DNA from: Owenweeksia sp963758205
GTDB lineage: Bacteria; Bacteroidota; Bacteroidia; Flavobacteriales; Schleiferiaceae
Length of the DNA stretch: 64,000 nt
Reading direction: 5' to 3'
Assembly: GCA_963758205.1 (NCBI GenBank)
Contig: CAVWUM010000001.1
Span: 372,001-436,000 of the forward strand
Shown: positions 7,983 to 17,129 of the stretch, in pieces
Layout: each line of letters begins with the position of its first letter
Position numbering within the stretch: position 1 is the stretch's first letter
Translations under genes and position numbers: made by a program
The notes under the pieces: generated by a model
The model's database searches: none
The model's input: the letters and a program-made list of their open reading frames with translations, nothing else
Told to the model about the DNA's origin: nothing

Positions 7983-10235
7983 ATGGATATCTACCAAATA
8001 GTAGTCATTGTTCTGGTTTTACTCGCTGTTGCGGATCTCATAGTAGGGGTTAGTAATGATGCGGTAAACTTTCTCAATTCAGCCATCGGCTCAAGGGTGG
8101 CCGGCCGAAATACCATACTTATCATTGCGGCATCAGGCGTGCTTATTGGTGCACTCTCCTCAAGCGGTATGATGGAAATCGCCCGTAAGGGTATCTTCAA
8201 CCCCTCTGTTTTCAGCTTTGCTGATGTGATGGTGATTTTTGTGGCGGTGATGGTGGCCGATATATTGCTGCTTGATATTTTCAATTCGCTGGGTTTACCC
8301 ACCAGTACTACAGTAAGTATAGTTTTTGATTTATTGGGGGCATCCGTGGCAGTGGCCATTATCAAATCCGTTGAAGCCTCCACAGGCTTTCAGGGCATAG
8401 CTGAAGCTATAAATATTGAAACCGCTACGGCTATTATTTCGGGTATTTTCATTTCAATCGGTATCGCATTCACCATCGGTAGCCTTACGCAGTACCTCTG
8501 TCGCTTATGGTTTTCGTTTGATTTTGATCGTTACATGAAATCTCACGGGGTGCTTTTTGCCGGTGTGGCTATTACCATAATAGTGTATTTCATGCTCATA
8601 AAGGGCGCCAAGGGCAGTAGTTTTATCAGCGATAATGTGGCTGATTTTATAGGTTCAAATACCTTATTGCTACTGGGGATAGTGCTGGCAGTTTCTCTGA
8701 TATTGGTTTATACCCTTGTTAAAACTATTGCTGCCCATCCACTAAAAATTGTGGTATTTGCAGGTACCTTCTCTTTAGCCATGGCCTTTGCCGGTAATGA
8801 TCTCGTAAACTTTATAGGTGTCCCGTTGGCCGGATATCAATCTTTCAACATCTGGAATGGCAGCGGGCTTGCGCCAGATGCCTTTTTGATGGATCAGTTG
8901 GCGGGGGCTGTACAAACGCCTTTTTTCTTTTTACTGCTTGCCGGTGTCATTATGGTGGTTACGCTTTGGTTTTCGGGCAAAGCTCGCAAGGTTACCGAAA
9001 CCGAGGTTAACCTGGGCCGGCAGGATAGTGGTGAAGAGCGGTTCAGGCCTAATTTTTTATCCCGGATGATAGTGGGAGGAGCCATTAAACTGGGTAGTTG
9101 GATTAATAGTAAACTGCCCGAAACGCTTATCCGCAGAATGAATATTCGTTTTCATCAGCGCATGGTGGCTATATCTGATGAGGAAAGACCAGCATTCGAC
9201 CTAGTGCGGGCTTCTGTAAACCTGATTACTGCCAGCCTGCTTATTGCTATGGCAACTTCGTATAAGTTACCGCTATCCACTACTTACGTTTCTTTTATGG
9301 TGGCCATGGGTACTTCGTTGGCCGATAAGGCCTGGGGGCGCGAGAGTGCCGTATTCAGGGTAGCGGGAGTGCTTAATGTAATAGGTGGTTGGCTCATGAC
9401 GGCCCTCATGGCATTTTTTACGGCCGGTACCATTGCTGTTTTAATTTACTTCGGAGGCCCGTGGGTGGCTATTGTATTAGGATTGATTGCACTTGTATTT
9501 TTTGCTTCCAGCAATTTGAGGTTTAACAAACGCGAGAAGATACAGGCTAAATTAAAGTCGCAGGAGCTAAATCCTGAAAAGCAGCTTAAGCTGTTTGAAG
9601 TATTGAAGCAGGATATAATTACCCTGCTGAAGCATGAGCGGGACACGGTTTTGCTGGCCTTTAAATACCTTAAAAAAGAAAAGCCCAAACCCGTACGCAA
9701 AATGATGGGGGAGTGGGACAGCTTTTCAGAAGATGCTATAAAGCTGAAAAAGGTGGTGTATAAGTACGTGCTTAAAAAGTCGGCCCACAGCCAGGAGTAT
9801 GGCGTAGCCTTGCTTTACAATCAACATCATATTGAAGACCTTAGGATGAACCTGGAAAACCTGGTTGAAATAGTATCAGAGCATGAAAAAAATCACCAGA
9901 CGCTACCTGAGGAAAAGTATATGGAAAAGGTGCTTGAACTAAAGGATAGCTATGCGGAGTACGAGGACCTGATTATCCGCAAACTGGAAAATGATAAACT
10001 AAGAAATGTGGATGATGTGCTTAGGTTAAAAGCCGATCTGCAATTGAAATTACAGGAAGCGTTGACTTACATGATGGTGGTTTCCTCTCAAAAGAAAATT
10101 GCACCGGGGCAGGCCAATGTACTCTCTGAACTTATTTTGATCCTTAAAAATATGGTAGCTATTAAAGCGCGTATCCTTCAAAACTATCAGCGTGGTAAGG
10201 ATGCTGAGGGCAGCATACTTGATGATTTGATTTAG
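7983..10235 (+). CDS. PiT-family inorganic phosphate permease with C-terminal helical domain
   Basis: A 750-residue inner-membrane carrier that takes up phosphate using the ion gradient. The duplicated PiT signature is present: GVSNDAVNFLNSAIGSR near residues 22-38, with STTVS, and a second half with AGNDLVNFIGVPLAG and STTYVSFMVAMGTS. After the last membrane helix (about residue 515) a soluble helical region of more than 200 residues follows, resembling PhoU-type helical bundles, which may sense or regulate transport. ATG at 7983 is preferred over the TTG at 7980. The gene's end overlaps the convergent Uma2 gene by 4 bases. Confidence 0.93.
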   Translation: MDIYQIVVIVLVLLAVADLIVGVSNDAVNFLNSAIGSRVAGRNTILIIAASGVLIGALSSSGMMEIARKGIFNPSVFSFADVMVIFVAVMVADILLLDIFNSLGLPTSTTVSIVFDLLGASVAVAIIKSVEASTGFQGIAEAINIETATAIISGIFISIGIAFTIGSLTQYLCRLWFSFDFDRYMKSHGVLFAGVAITIIVYFMLIKGAKGSSFISDNVADFIGSNTLLLLGIVLAVSLILVYTLVKTIAAHPLKIVVFAGTFSLAMAFAGNDLVNFIGVPLAGYQSFNIWNGSGLAPDAFLMDQLAGAVQTPFFFLLLAGVIMVVTLWFSGKARKVTETEVNLGRQDSGEERFRPNFLSRMIVGGAIKLGSWINSKLPETLIRRMNIRFHQRMVAISDEERPAFDLVRASVNLITASLLIAMATSYKLPLSTTYVSFMVAMGTSLADKAWGRESAVFRVAGVLNVIGGWLMTALMAFFTAGTIAVLIYFGGPWVAIVLGLIALVFFASSNLRFNKREKIQAKLKSQELNPEKQLKLFEVLKQDIITLLKHERDTVLLAFKYLKKEKPKPVRKMMGEWDSFSEDAIKLKKVVYKYVLKKSAHSQEYGVALLYNQHHIEDLRMNLENLVEIVSEHEKNHQTLPEEKYMEKVLELKDSYAEYEDLIIRKLENDKLRNVDDVLRLKADLQLKLQEALTYMMVVSSQKKIAPGQANVLSELILILKNMVAIKARILQNYQRGKDAEGSILDDLI

Positions 10236-10867
10236 AAATCCTCAACTTCTTTAATACCGGCTTCACTAAATACTTTGCTTATATCAACCTCCAGTTGCGG
10301 GAAATTGGAAGGGGCAATTACCGCACCCTCGGTATAGGTTTTTTGTCGGTATTTACCACCTTCATTCAGCAGGTTTACTATAAACAACCTTTCGGGGATG
10401 CTCACCGCCCAGTATTCGGGTACACCATACTCTTCATACAAATCCATTTTAAGGGTAAGGTCTTTTTTGCGTGTAGATGGCGAGAGTATTTCCAATACAA
10501 AATCAGGTGAGCCCACACATCCCCGGTAGGTTACCTTTTGCTTATCGCAGATGATGGCAATATCGGGCTGTACCACATTACGTGTTTGCTTGTAGCTTTC
10601 GCCTTCTTTTACGAGGTACACATCGTAGGGCGCGTTTCTGAAAGTACACCTTTGGTTCCGCAGCTTATTGTAAAATATATAGGATAGCTCTGCACTTAAG
10701 GCCTGATGAGGATCAGCAGGTGAAGGTGACATCTTAAAGATTTTTCCTTTTATGAGTTCTACATAGCCCTCAAAGCGCCAGCGTAAATAATCACTTGCGG
10801 TGTATTCGCCAGCCAGGTCAGGCTCCTCAAAAATCAGTGGCTTATTTGCTTCCTCCTTAAAGCTCAT
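10232..10867 (-). CDS. Uma2-family putative restriction endonuclease-fold protein
   Basis: A 211-residue protein of the Uma2 (DUF820) family, PD-(D/E)XK fold. Recognisable blocks are ELIKGKIFKMSP, VVQPDIAIIC, DFVLEILSPST..KD and YEEYGVPEYW. The acidic residues in QPD and LEIL with the nearby Lys match the family's presumed nuclease site. The biological role is unknown; the family is abundant in cyanobacteria and in some Bacteroidota. No methyltransferase or transposase partner lies nearby. It ends convergently against the PiT gene with a 4-base overlap. Confidence 0.88.
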   Translation of the reverse strand: MSFKEEANKPLIFEEPDLAGEYTASDYLRWRFEGYVELIKGKIFKMSPSPADPHQALSAELSYIFYNKLRNQRCTFRNAPYDVYLVKEGESYKQTRNVVQPDIAIICDKQKVTYRGCVGSPDFVLEILSPSTRKKDLTLKMDLYEEYGVPEYWAVSIPERLFIVNLLNEGGKYRQKTYTEGAVIAPSNFPQLEVDISKVFSEAGIKEVEDF

Positions 10868-10914
10868 ACTTCAAAGTTAAGTTTTTTCGTTCTCCATAAT
10901 TAAACCCAAAGCCT

Positions 10915-11772
10915 ATGCGCAGCCTCAGCTTTTTTATCTTCATTGTGATTATATCCTGCCAAAGTACTACCGAGCAAACCGCACATTTACAAAATGAGCC
11001 CGAGCAGGTAAACTCACAACAAGCCATTATTGATGCCAGGGGCAAAACCATAAAAACGCGATTTCCGGCACCAAGGGGCTTCTTACGTAAGGAGGAAGCT
11101 AAAGGGAGCTTTGCAGAATACCTGAGAAACATTGAGCTACTGCCGGATGGAAGTCCTGTAAAGTTTTATGATGGCACGTTAAAGTCATCTTTGAAACATG
11201 CCGTTGTTTTGAAAATGGATGTAGGAGAACGCGACTTACAACAGTGTGCCGATGCCATTATGCGCTTACGGGCGGAGTATTTTTATTACCGTAAGGAGTA
11301 CGATAAAATAGCATTTCACTTTGTAAATGGTTTTAAGGCCGAATATGCCAGATGGGCAAAAGGAGAGCGAATTGGGATACAAGGAAATCGGGCTTATTGG
11401 TATCAAAACAGTTCAGAAGACTACTCCTACTCAACTTTTAAAAAATATCTTACTATGGTGTATTCCTTTGCGGGAACGGCTTCATTGGTAAAAGAATTAA
11501 AACCCAAAAAACTGGAAACTCTTGAAGTTGGTGATGTATTTATTCAAGGCGGAAGCCCCGGGCATGCTATGCTGGTGATGGATGTGGTGGCAGACGAAAA
11601 TGGCGAAAAACTATTTTTACTGGCTCAAAGCTATATGCCGGCACAAAGCATGCACGTGGTTATTAATCCGGCTAACGATGAGCTTTCACCATGGTATAGT
11701 TTGAGTGCCATAAATAATGTACTGGATACACCTTCGTGGGACTTTTATCCTTCAAATCTTAAATCGTTCTAA
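10915..11772 (+). CDS. DUF4846 domain lipoprotein
   Basis: A 285-residue predicted lipoprotein (lipobox IISC, Cys15). From about residue 40 it matches the DUF4846 pattern: RFPAPRGFLR, FAEYLRNIELLPDGSPV, ADAIMRLRAEY, and a C-terminal block VGDVFIQGGSPGHAMLVMDV...LAQSYMPAQ with a conserved-looking Gly-His. The fold may relate to NlpC/P60-like or CHAP-like hydrolases, but that is inference. Function unknown. It faces the divergent Uma2 gene and ends against the PIN toxin with a 4-base overlap. Confidence 0.85.
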   Translation: MRSLSFFIFIVIISCQSTTEQTAHLQNEPEQVNSQQAIIDARGKTIKTRFPAPRGFLRKEEAKGSFAEYLRNIELLPDGSPVKFYDGTLKSSLKHAVVLKMDVGERDLQQCADAIMRLRAEYFYYRKEYDKIAFHFVNGFKAEYARWAKGERIGIQGNRAYWYQNSSEDYSYSTFKKYLTMVYSFAGTASLVKELKPKKLETLEVGDVFIQGGSPGHAMLVMDVVADENGEKLFLLAQSYMPAQSMHVVINPANDELSPWYSLSAINNVLDTPSWDFYPSNLKSF

Positions 11773-12155
11773 GAAATCACTCCTAAATCCGGAATACGTG
11801 TAAAGTGTTTTTTGTTTAAAGTGGCTAAGGACAGGTTATTGCTTAGAGCAATAGAAGCAATTAATAAATCAGCAGTGTCAAGTTGCTGGTTTTTACTTTT
11901 AAGGTTTTTATAAATTATCGCTGCCGTAACGCTTGCAGCCTCATCAAAGGGTAGAATTATAAAGTGACTGGACAGGTTGTCCCATTCTTTTTTATGAGCC
12001 TCAGTTAATCCCCTAATGATTTCATAATGGGAAATAGCTGGTAGAAACATTTTGGTGTAAGCCTCGGCCAACTTAAATAGTTCGGTTTCCGACTTATTTC
12101 TTTTGCGCAAGTACTGAATTACAACCGAGGTATCTAAGCAGATTGATTGCGCCAT
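11769..12155 (-). CDS. PIN-domain toxin (VapC-like ribonuclease)
   Basis: A 128-residue PIN-domain protein. Likely metal-binding acids are Asp8 (CLDTSVV), Glu45 (HYEIIRG) and Asp93/Asp96 (LDTADLLIA), followed by the typical LATLNKKHF block. VapC toxins cleave tRNA or rRNA when freed from their antitoxin. The start overlaps the 3' end of the upstream antitoxin gene by 22 bases, the usual coupled arrangement of type II pairs. Confidence 0.88.
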   Translation of the reverse strand: MAQSICLDTSVVIQYLRKRNKSETELFKLAEAYTKMFLPAISHYEIIRGLTEAHKKEWDNLSSHFIILPFDEAASVTAAIIYKNLKSKNQQLDTADLLIASIALSNNLSLATLNKKHFTRIPDLGVIS

Positions 12156-12376
12156 TGATTGAGTTCATTTCTGGCTTTTTCTATTTCATGAAGTTCATCC
12201 TCAGAAATAGTTGGGCCTTTAAGCAATAATTTTTGGAAATCAGATTTTTCAGAATTATGCTGCGGAGAGAGTTCTGAATCAATTTCAGTACGTAAAACTT
12301 CCTTTTCTTTTTTTGAAAGTTGACGTACCAATTTCAATAAATCTTCAAACGAAAGACTATCAGCACCTGATTTCAT
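12134..12376 (-). CDS. Putative antitoxin partner of the PIN toxin
   Basis: An 80-residue, highly charged and mostly helical protein (LSFEDLLKLVRQLSKKEKEVL near the N-terminus, then an acidic tail with ISEDELHEIEKARNEL). No DNA-binding domain is recognisable with confidence; the role is inferred from size, charge and its 22-base overlap with the PIN gene. An alternative start at 12418 would add 14 residues; the ATG at 12376 begins nearest the predicted helix, but the longer form cannot be excluded. Confidence 0.7.
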   Translation of the reverse strand: MKSGADSLSFEDLLKLVRQLSKKEKEVLRTEIDSELSPQHNSEKSDFQKLLLKGPTISEDELHEIEKARNELNQWRNQSA

Positions 12377-12455
12377 AAAAATGGCTTTACCCAAAATTAA
12401 GTGTTTTTCAGAAAGCATACTCCACCCAACTTCTTTTGGCTACAGTTAATTGTTA

Positions 12456-12510
12456 AACCACATAGGCACATAGAGACATAAAACTATGCGCCCTATGTGT
12501 CTATGTGATT
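12456..12510. repeat. Imperfect inverted repeat, possible terminator hairpin
   Basis: Arms ccacataggcacatag (from 12458) and ctatgtgtctatgtgatt (12493-12510) are complementary at about 16 of 18 positions. It lies directly after the stop of the M20 peptidase (minus strand) and may end its transcript, although no strong T-run follows. The sequence type recurs between genes in many Bacteroidota genomes. Confidence 0.55.
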
Positions 12511-12515
12511 ATTTA

Positions 12516-13898
12516 CTACCCTTTGGCAAAGTGCTTATAAAACAAGGGTATGGTTTCAATGCCCTTATAGTAATTCCAAAGGCCGTAATGCTCGTTGGGC
12601 GAGTGTATGGCATCACTATCCAACCCAAACCCAAGCAATATGGACTTTACCTTTAGCTCACGTTCAAAAAGCGCTACAATCGGGATGCTGCCACCACTGC
12701 GTACGGGAATAGGTTTTTTGCCAAAGCTCTCTTCCATGGCCTTGCTGGCTGCAATATATCCTGCATCATCAGTTGGCGATACATACGGGTCGCCACCGTG
12801 GTGGGGTGTAACTTCTACTTTTACCGATGGGGGCGCAATGTTTTCAAAGTGTGTCTTGAATTTTTCGGTTATTTCATCAGGTGTTTGATGGGGCACCAAA
12901 CGCATTGATATTTTGGCAAAAGCCTCAGAAGGGATAACCGTTTTAGCACCCTCACCGGTGTAGCCACCCCAGATTCCGTTTACATCAAGCGTTGGGCGGA
13001 TGGAGTTGCGCTCCATAGTAGCATAGCCCTTTTCGCCATGCACATCGCTCAGGTCTAAGGCCTTTTTATATTTCTCCAGATCAAAAGGCGCTTTGGCCAT
13101 TTCAGCCCGTTCTTCCTCCGAGAGTTCTTCTACATTATCATAAAATCCGGGAATGGTAATGTGATTGTTTTCATCGGTAAGCGAAGCAATCATTTGAGCC
13201 AGTATGTTAATGGGATTGGCCACAGCACCTCCATATAGGCCGGAGTGCAAATCACGGTTGGGGCCAGTAACTTTTACCTCCACATAACTAAGCCCACGCA
13301 GGCCAGTGGTAATAGAGGGGTTTTCTTTAGAGAGCATACCTGTATCGGAAATAAGAATTACATCACAGGCCAGTTTTTCACGATTGCGCTCTACAAACCA
13401 TCCCAGGTTTTTACTGCCTACTTCCTCTTCGCCCTCAATCATAAACTTTACGTTGCAGGGCAGGCTGTTGGTTTCGTTCATTACCTCAAGCGCCTTTACA
13501 TGCATATACATCTGGCCTTTATCATCACAGGCACCACGCGCAAAAATGGCTCCTTCCGGGTGAATTTCGGTTTTACGCACAACCGGATCAAAAGGCTCCG
13601 TTTCCCATAGGTTCATAGGGTCTGGTGGCTGTACATCGTAATGGCCATAAACCAGCACGGTAGGCAAAGAGGGGGCAATAATCTTTTCACCAAAAACAAT
13701 AGGGTACCCGGGGGTGGGGCATATTTCCATTTTTTCAACCCCGGCTTTTTTAAGATGCTCTCCCACGGCTTCAGCCGTTTTCATTACATCGTCCTTGTAT
13801 TTGGAGTCTGCCGAGATACTCGGTAGGCGCAACAACTCCTTTAACTCATCAACAAAGCGATCTTTGTGCTTTTCAATATATTTTTTCTGATCTTCCAT
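12516..13898 (-). CDS. M20-family metallopeptidase (dipeptidase)
   Basis: A 460-residue cytosolic di-zinc peptidase of the M20 family. Zinc-binding and catalytic blocks are visible: VYGHYDVQP (His ligand and Asp), ARGACDDKGQ (bridging Asp), IEGEEEVGS (general-base Glu and ligand) and a C-terminal HSPNEHYG (His ligand). A dimerisation domain occupies roughly residues 195-350. Members hydrolyse dipeptides or acyl-amino acids. A perfect -7 box on the minus strand (13914-13921) lies 15 bases before the ATG. Divergent from the Nudix gene. Confidence 0.93.
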   Translation of the reverse strand: MEDQKKYIEKHKDRFVDELKELLRLPSISADSKYKDDVMKTAEAVGEHLKKAGVEKMEICPTPGYPIVFGEKIIAPSLPTVLVYGHYDVQPPDPMNLWETEPFDPVVRKTEIHPEGAIFARGACDDKGQMYMHVKALEVMNETNSLPCNVKFMIEGEEEVGSKNLGWFVERNREKLACDVILISDTGMLSKENPSITTGLRGLSYVEVKVTGPNRDLHSGLYGGAVANPINILAQMIASLTDENNHITIPGFYDNVEELSEEERAEMAKAPFDLEKYKKALDLSDVHGEKGYATMERNSIRPTLDVNGIWGGYTGEGAKTVIPSEAFAKISMRLVPHQTPDEITEKFKTHFENIAPPSVKVEVTPHHGGDPYVSPTDDAGYIAASKAMEESFGKKPIPVRSGGSIPIVALFERELKVKSILLGFGLDSDAIHSPNEHYGLWNYYKGIETIPLFYKHFAKG

Positions 13899-13913
13899 GT
13901 GCTAAATTTGGTT

Positions 13914-13921
13914 CAAAGATA
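13914..13921 (-). promoter_or_regulatory. Predicted -7 promoter element for the M20 peptidase
   Basis: Reads TATCTTTG on the minus strand, a full match to TAnnTTTG, 15 bases upstream of the peptidase ATG. Confidence 0.6.
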
Positions 13922-13962
13922 AAAGGAACGACCAAGGCGAAGGTTCAATTTGCAGAGATTAT

Positions 13963-14391
13963 ATGAAGACAACAAAAACGGAGGTAACAGCGGATTTGGT
14001 AATAAAACGAAAGGGTACAACCACCTGGGAAATAGTTTTAATAAAACGAAAAAACGAGCCCTTTGCGGGAAGCTGGGCGCTGCCCGGTGGCTTTGTAGAA
14101 ACAAACGAAACCGTGCTGGCCGGGGCCAAACGCGAGTTAAAAGAAGAAACCGGAATTTCATTAATGGAATACCAATTAAACTTTATAGGCTATTTTGATG
14201 AACCCGACCGTGACCCGCGCGGCCGCCTTATAAGCTTTGCTTTTGAGGCCCGGGTAGATTCGGAAGTGGCCATTAAGGCGGGCGATGATGCCGGTGAGGT
14301 ACGTTGGTTTGCTATAAACGAGTTACCCGAGTTGGGCTTTGATCATCATCGGATTATTGAAAAGTGCTTTAACCGCGCTGAAAACAATTAA
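13963..14391 (+). CDS. Nudix hydrolase
   Basis: A 142-residue cytosolic pyrophosphohydrolase. The Nudix box runs GGFVETNETVLAGAKREL then KEETGI, keeping the G-x5-E-x7-RE-x2-EE-x-G spacing for metal binding. The surrounding layout (ALPGGFV before the box, GY and DRDPRGR after) resembles the ADP-ribose or 8-oxo-dGTP type. The substrate cannot be set from sequence. The 3' end overlaps the convergent GNAT gene by 4 bases. Confidence 0.9.
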   Translation: MKTTKTEVTADLVIKRKGTTTWEIVLIKRKNEPFAGSWALPGGFVETNETVLAGAKRELKEETGISLMEYQLNFIGYFDEPDRDPRGRLISFAFEARVDSEVAIKAGDDAGEVRWFAINELPELGFDHHRIIEKCFNRAENN

Positions 14392-14822
14392 TCCAACCTG
14401 AATTCAATAAGGATAAAAGGCTCCTTATCTTCTTTTCCCCCAGCGGCTGCATAGGTTTTGCGGGCCTTGTGGTTACTTACTTCTGTACCCACCCAGGCTT
14501 GTTTACAGCCCAGTGTTTTTCCATGTTCGCAAAGGTGTTGTACCAACTTTCTTCCAATTCCTTTATTTTGATATTCATCCAAAACTGAAACTTCATTGAT
14601 AAATAGTTCAGGATGCTTATCGGGGTGAACATAATGCAGGCCTGAAGCCATGCCTATTACTTTGTTTTGCAAATAAGCTACTATGAGGTGGTGGCGATCA
14701 TCTCCTAAAAATTCCTCTGCACTTTCGGGTTTTACGGGGTAGTCAAATAATTTATCGCCCACCGCGATAAGGGCAGGTAAATCTTGTGTATCAGCTAATT
14801 TGTAGGTAACATCTAATTGCAT
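14388..14822 (-). CDS. GNAT-family N-acetyltransferase
   Basis: A 144-residue acetyltransferase. The acetyl-CoA loop appears as YQNKGIGRKL (Q-x-x-G-x-G) around residue 95, preceded by the beta-strand INEVSVLDEY. The substrate is unknown. It is convergent with the Nudix gene, sharing 4 bases, and has no obvious operon partner. Confidence 0.9.
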   Translation of the reverse strand: MQLDVTYKLADTQDLPALIAVGDKLFDYPVKPESAEEFLGDDRHHLIVAYLQNKVIGMASGLHYVHPDKHPELFINEVSVLDEYQNKGIGRKLVQHLCEHGKTLGCKQAWVGTEVSNHKARKTYAAAGGKEDKEPFILIEFRLD

Positions 14823-14949
14823 GAAGTAAGAATTTAGAGCTATTGAATTTACCTAAAACTTAGTTGCACCACCTTGAAATTAAACATTAAACCTTTTATT
14901 TGTAGGGATAGCTCAGGCGTAAGCCCAACTCCTTAAAAAACTTAACTGC

Positions 14950-15666
14950 ATGAAAAAAATAGCTTTTGTATTGGCCGGTATAACTATTATCCTCTCCTCC
15001 TGCGAGGTAAGAGAAGACCTTAAAGCAAGCCGGGTGCCGCCTAACCTAAAAAGTAACTCGCCTGTAGCCTTTGGCGAAGAACTTAGAATTACCACGGCCA
15101 ATTATAACGAAGATCACTTTTACGAAATGACCTTCCCCTGGGGGTACACTACAGAGGCAAATCAAATGACATATCCGCAGGCCCGCTTCAGTAATGAGGG
15201 ACTTTACGTAGTTACTTCCTATGACGACCAGGGACTTATAGGAAGTGATTCTGTTATAGTGGATATAATAGCTGCTGCTGTGCCCTGCACCCCGGCTATA
15301 GATAAGCTTACCTCGCCCACAGGCGGTGTAGCTATGGATTTTTACTTTGTGAGCAGTAGGAGTGAAGGCGATGATCAGCGTAGGGTGTACGCCAATTCAA
15401 GCAATGGAGATTTTGACATAATATTTAACCTGACCAGTGATCCCGATAAGGAGAGTACCTTTATAAGCAAGCAGCAAAGCGGCTTTAATACGGCTGATGA
15501 GGTGAGTGTAAGCATGAACTTAGGTGGGAGTTTGTATTGGGGAACTCCGGGGCAATATGTACATGTGCAGGTGGAAAATGGTAAAACCTACATTACCCTT
15601 TGCGATTTTGAAATGAGCCGGGGCACTACAGATTTTTTAATCAGCACCAGGCTGGAGCTGGATTAA
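14950..15666 (+). CDS. Lipoprotein with PKD-like beta-sandwich regions
   Basis: A 238-residue predicted lipoprotein (lipobox LSSC, Cys18). The region around residues 35-110 (VAFGEELRITTANY, then GLYVVTSYDDQGLIGSDSVIVDI) looks like a PKD/Ig-like fold. The C-terminal part is beta-rich with no family I recognise. Probably outer-membrane or periplasm anchored; function unknown. A good hairpin terminator follows at 15736-15760. Confidence 0.8.
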   Translation: MKKIAFVLAGITIILSSCEVREDLKASRVPPNLKSNSPVAFGEELRITTANYNEDHFYEMTFPWGYTTEANQMTYPQARFSNEGLYVVTSYDDQGLIGSDSVIVDIIAAAVPCTPAIDKLTSPTGGVAMDFYFVSSRSEGDDQRRVYANSSNGDFDIIFNLTSDPDKESTFISKQQSGFNTADEVSVSMNLGGSLYWGTPGQYVHVQVENGKTYITLCDFEMSRGTTDFLISTRLELD

Positions 15667-15735
15667 TTGGAGGTGCCTGTAAGCCGGTTTGCCGAACCAT
15701 TATTTTACGGGGCCAAAACTTAAATCCAAAAAGAA

Positions 15736-15760
15736 AGAGCCCTCAGCGGGCTCTTAATTT
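15736..15760 (+). terminator. Rho-independent terminator
   Basis: Hairpin agagccc / gggctct with a 5-base loop followed by taattt, 70 bases after the lipoprotein stop. Confidence 0.65.
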
Positions 15761-15807
15761 ATTAATTCTCAGTATGGCTTGGTGGTGGTGCAAAGGCTAC
15801 TGTTGTT

Positions 15808-16308
15808 TTAGCCAGGTTCATTTTTTATTGATTTAAATATTAAGTTAGCAAGGGCATTCGAAGCCTGACTCAATCCGCTTTCTTCTTTGTCAACTGAAAT
15901 CGCCAAGGTCGTTCTGATCTGTCTGTTTTTCTTTGCAGGTAATTTAGTTATTTGGGTTATTTCAAAACGATTGCAAAGAGGGACTTCTGCGCCAAATGTG
16001 TTTAGTTTCACGTAAGCTGGCTTCACCATTTCAAACTCTATTATCAGAGTGTTGGAGTCAGTTGAATTATGCTCAAAGGTCGAGATGGAATGGATACCCA
16101 TGTTCTGCAATTTTTCTGAAAGCATTTTACCAAACTTTTCATTTAATTCTCTCCCTTTTTCCGAGTTAGTTGAATCCATTATAAACACAACCTTCTTGGC
16201 TATGATTTGACCTTTCGCTTTCCATTGATCGAAATAGAAAGCATCTTGAGCATTCACCCTAGGTACTCCATAAAGACATATTCCTATTAAAATTATCAGG
16301 TTCTTCAT
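15808..16308 (-). CDS. Secreted protein of unknown function
   Basis: A 166-residue protein with a signal peptide ending near VNAQ. It has no family I recognise. It contains alternating beta/alpha predicted segments (VVFIMDST, LNEKFGKMLSEKLQNMG, TLIIEFEM) and an Asn/Lys-rich surface. It is the first of two unknown minus-strand genes between the terminator at 15760 and the UbiA gene. Confidence 0.7.
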   Translation of the reverse strand: MKNLIILIGICLYGVPRVNAQDAFYFDQWKAKGQIIAKKVVFIMDSTNSEKGRELNEKFGKMLSEKLQNMGIHSISTFEHNSTDSNTLIIEFEMVKPAYVKLNTFGAEVPLCNRFEITQITKLPAKKNRQIRTTLAISVDKEESGLSQASNALANLIFKSIKNEPG

Positions 16309-16359
16309 TTTTTAACTTAGCTGTCGCGATCTTGGGTATGAGTGGGCGGGCTTTAATAG

Positions 16360-16992
16360 CTAATTGCCTGTCAGCCAAGACCAAATTTTTTTTAAAGAAT
16401 TATTGTTTGATGTAGCACTGCCTGCGTGCTTTCTTATTCCCGCTGTTGTGGGTAGTGTTTTTTTTTCTTTCCGCTGTTGTTCGATTGATTCACTTTCTAT
16501 TCCGTGAACATATTTGTCAATCCACTTTCTTGCTTCCTTTTTGAGAACTTCTTCGATGTTGTCTAAGTCCGCTCCTTCAAAGTAATAGTTCGCACCAATT
16601 TCTTCGAGTTCATCCCATCCATGGTAAATCAGATAGAAGTTCATAAGTCCCGGCTCATAATCGTTGTCTAAGCAAAGCTGATAGAGAGAATGTAAATTAT
16701 TTCTTACTTTTCGGCCGTTCAGAATTTCATTCATGTGGTAATGCACTTCTACAATCGCAGCACTTTTGGAGTCGAGTTCTTCAAGTCCGAAATCGTTTAG
16801 AACATTGGTAACATAGGGTCTTATTTCAAATCTATCAATCGGTCTAGTGAATGAAGCAAGCATTAGCACATTGTCCGTCTCCTTTCCCTGTCGAATTAAG
16901 TCAATCGCCCAATCAACTGCTTTGGAATAATCGAAATGTTCCAATTCCTTATGGCCTTGAATCATTCTTATTGTGTGCTGTTCGTCTGTCAT
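16360..16992 (-). CDS. Hypothetical protein, mostly helical
   Basis: A 210-residue soluble protein with no signal peptide. The first 160 residues look alpha-helical and acidic (DYSKAVDWAIDLIRQGKETDNVLMLASF, split here for description, is followed by YVTNVLNDFG); the last 40 are basic and Ser/Asn-rich. The pattern of a helical domain with a VLMLASFT block resembles immunity-like or ankyrin-adjacent small proteins, but I cannot assign a family. It is upstream of, and in the same direction as, the 15808-16308 gene, with a 51-base gap. Confidence 0.65.
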   Translation of the reverse strand: MTDEQHTIRMIQGHKELEHFDYSKAVDWAIDLIRQGKETDNVLMLASFTRPIDRFEIRPYVTNVLNDFGLEELDSKSAAIVEVHYHMNEILNGRKVRNNLHSLYQLCLDNDYEPGLMNFYLIYHGWDELEEIGANYYFEGADLDNIEEVLKKEARKWIDKYVHGIESESIEQQRKEKKTLPTTAGIRKHAGSATSNNNSLKKIWSWLTGN

Positions 16993-17129
16993 TTTACATT
17001 AACCACAACTAGCGTATAAAAGCACCTCCCATTTATAAACGTTTAATAAGCATTTGTAAACTATAGGTAGTTGTTTTTGCTCCCGGCAATATCGTAAATA
17101 AAACCCTTCAGAAATGTGTGGGCAGCATA

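Noticed and set aside
15667..17129. Gene pair 15808/16360 as an integron-like cassette array
   Set aside because: The sequences before the two start codons share only loose similarity; no attC-type folded site or integrase is visible.
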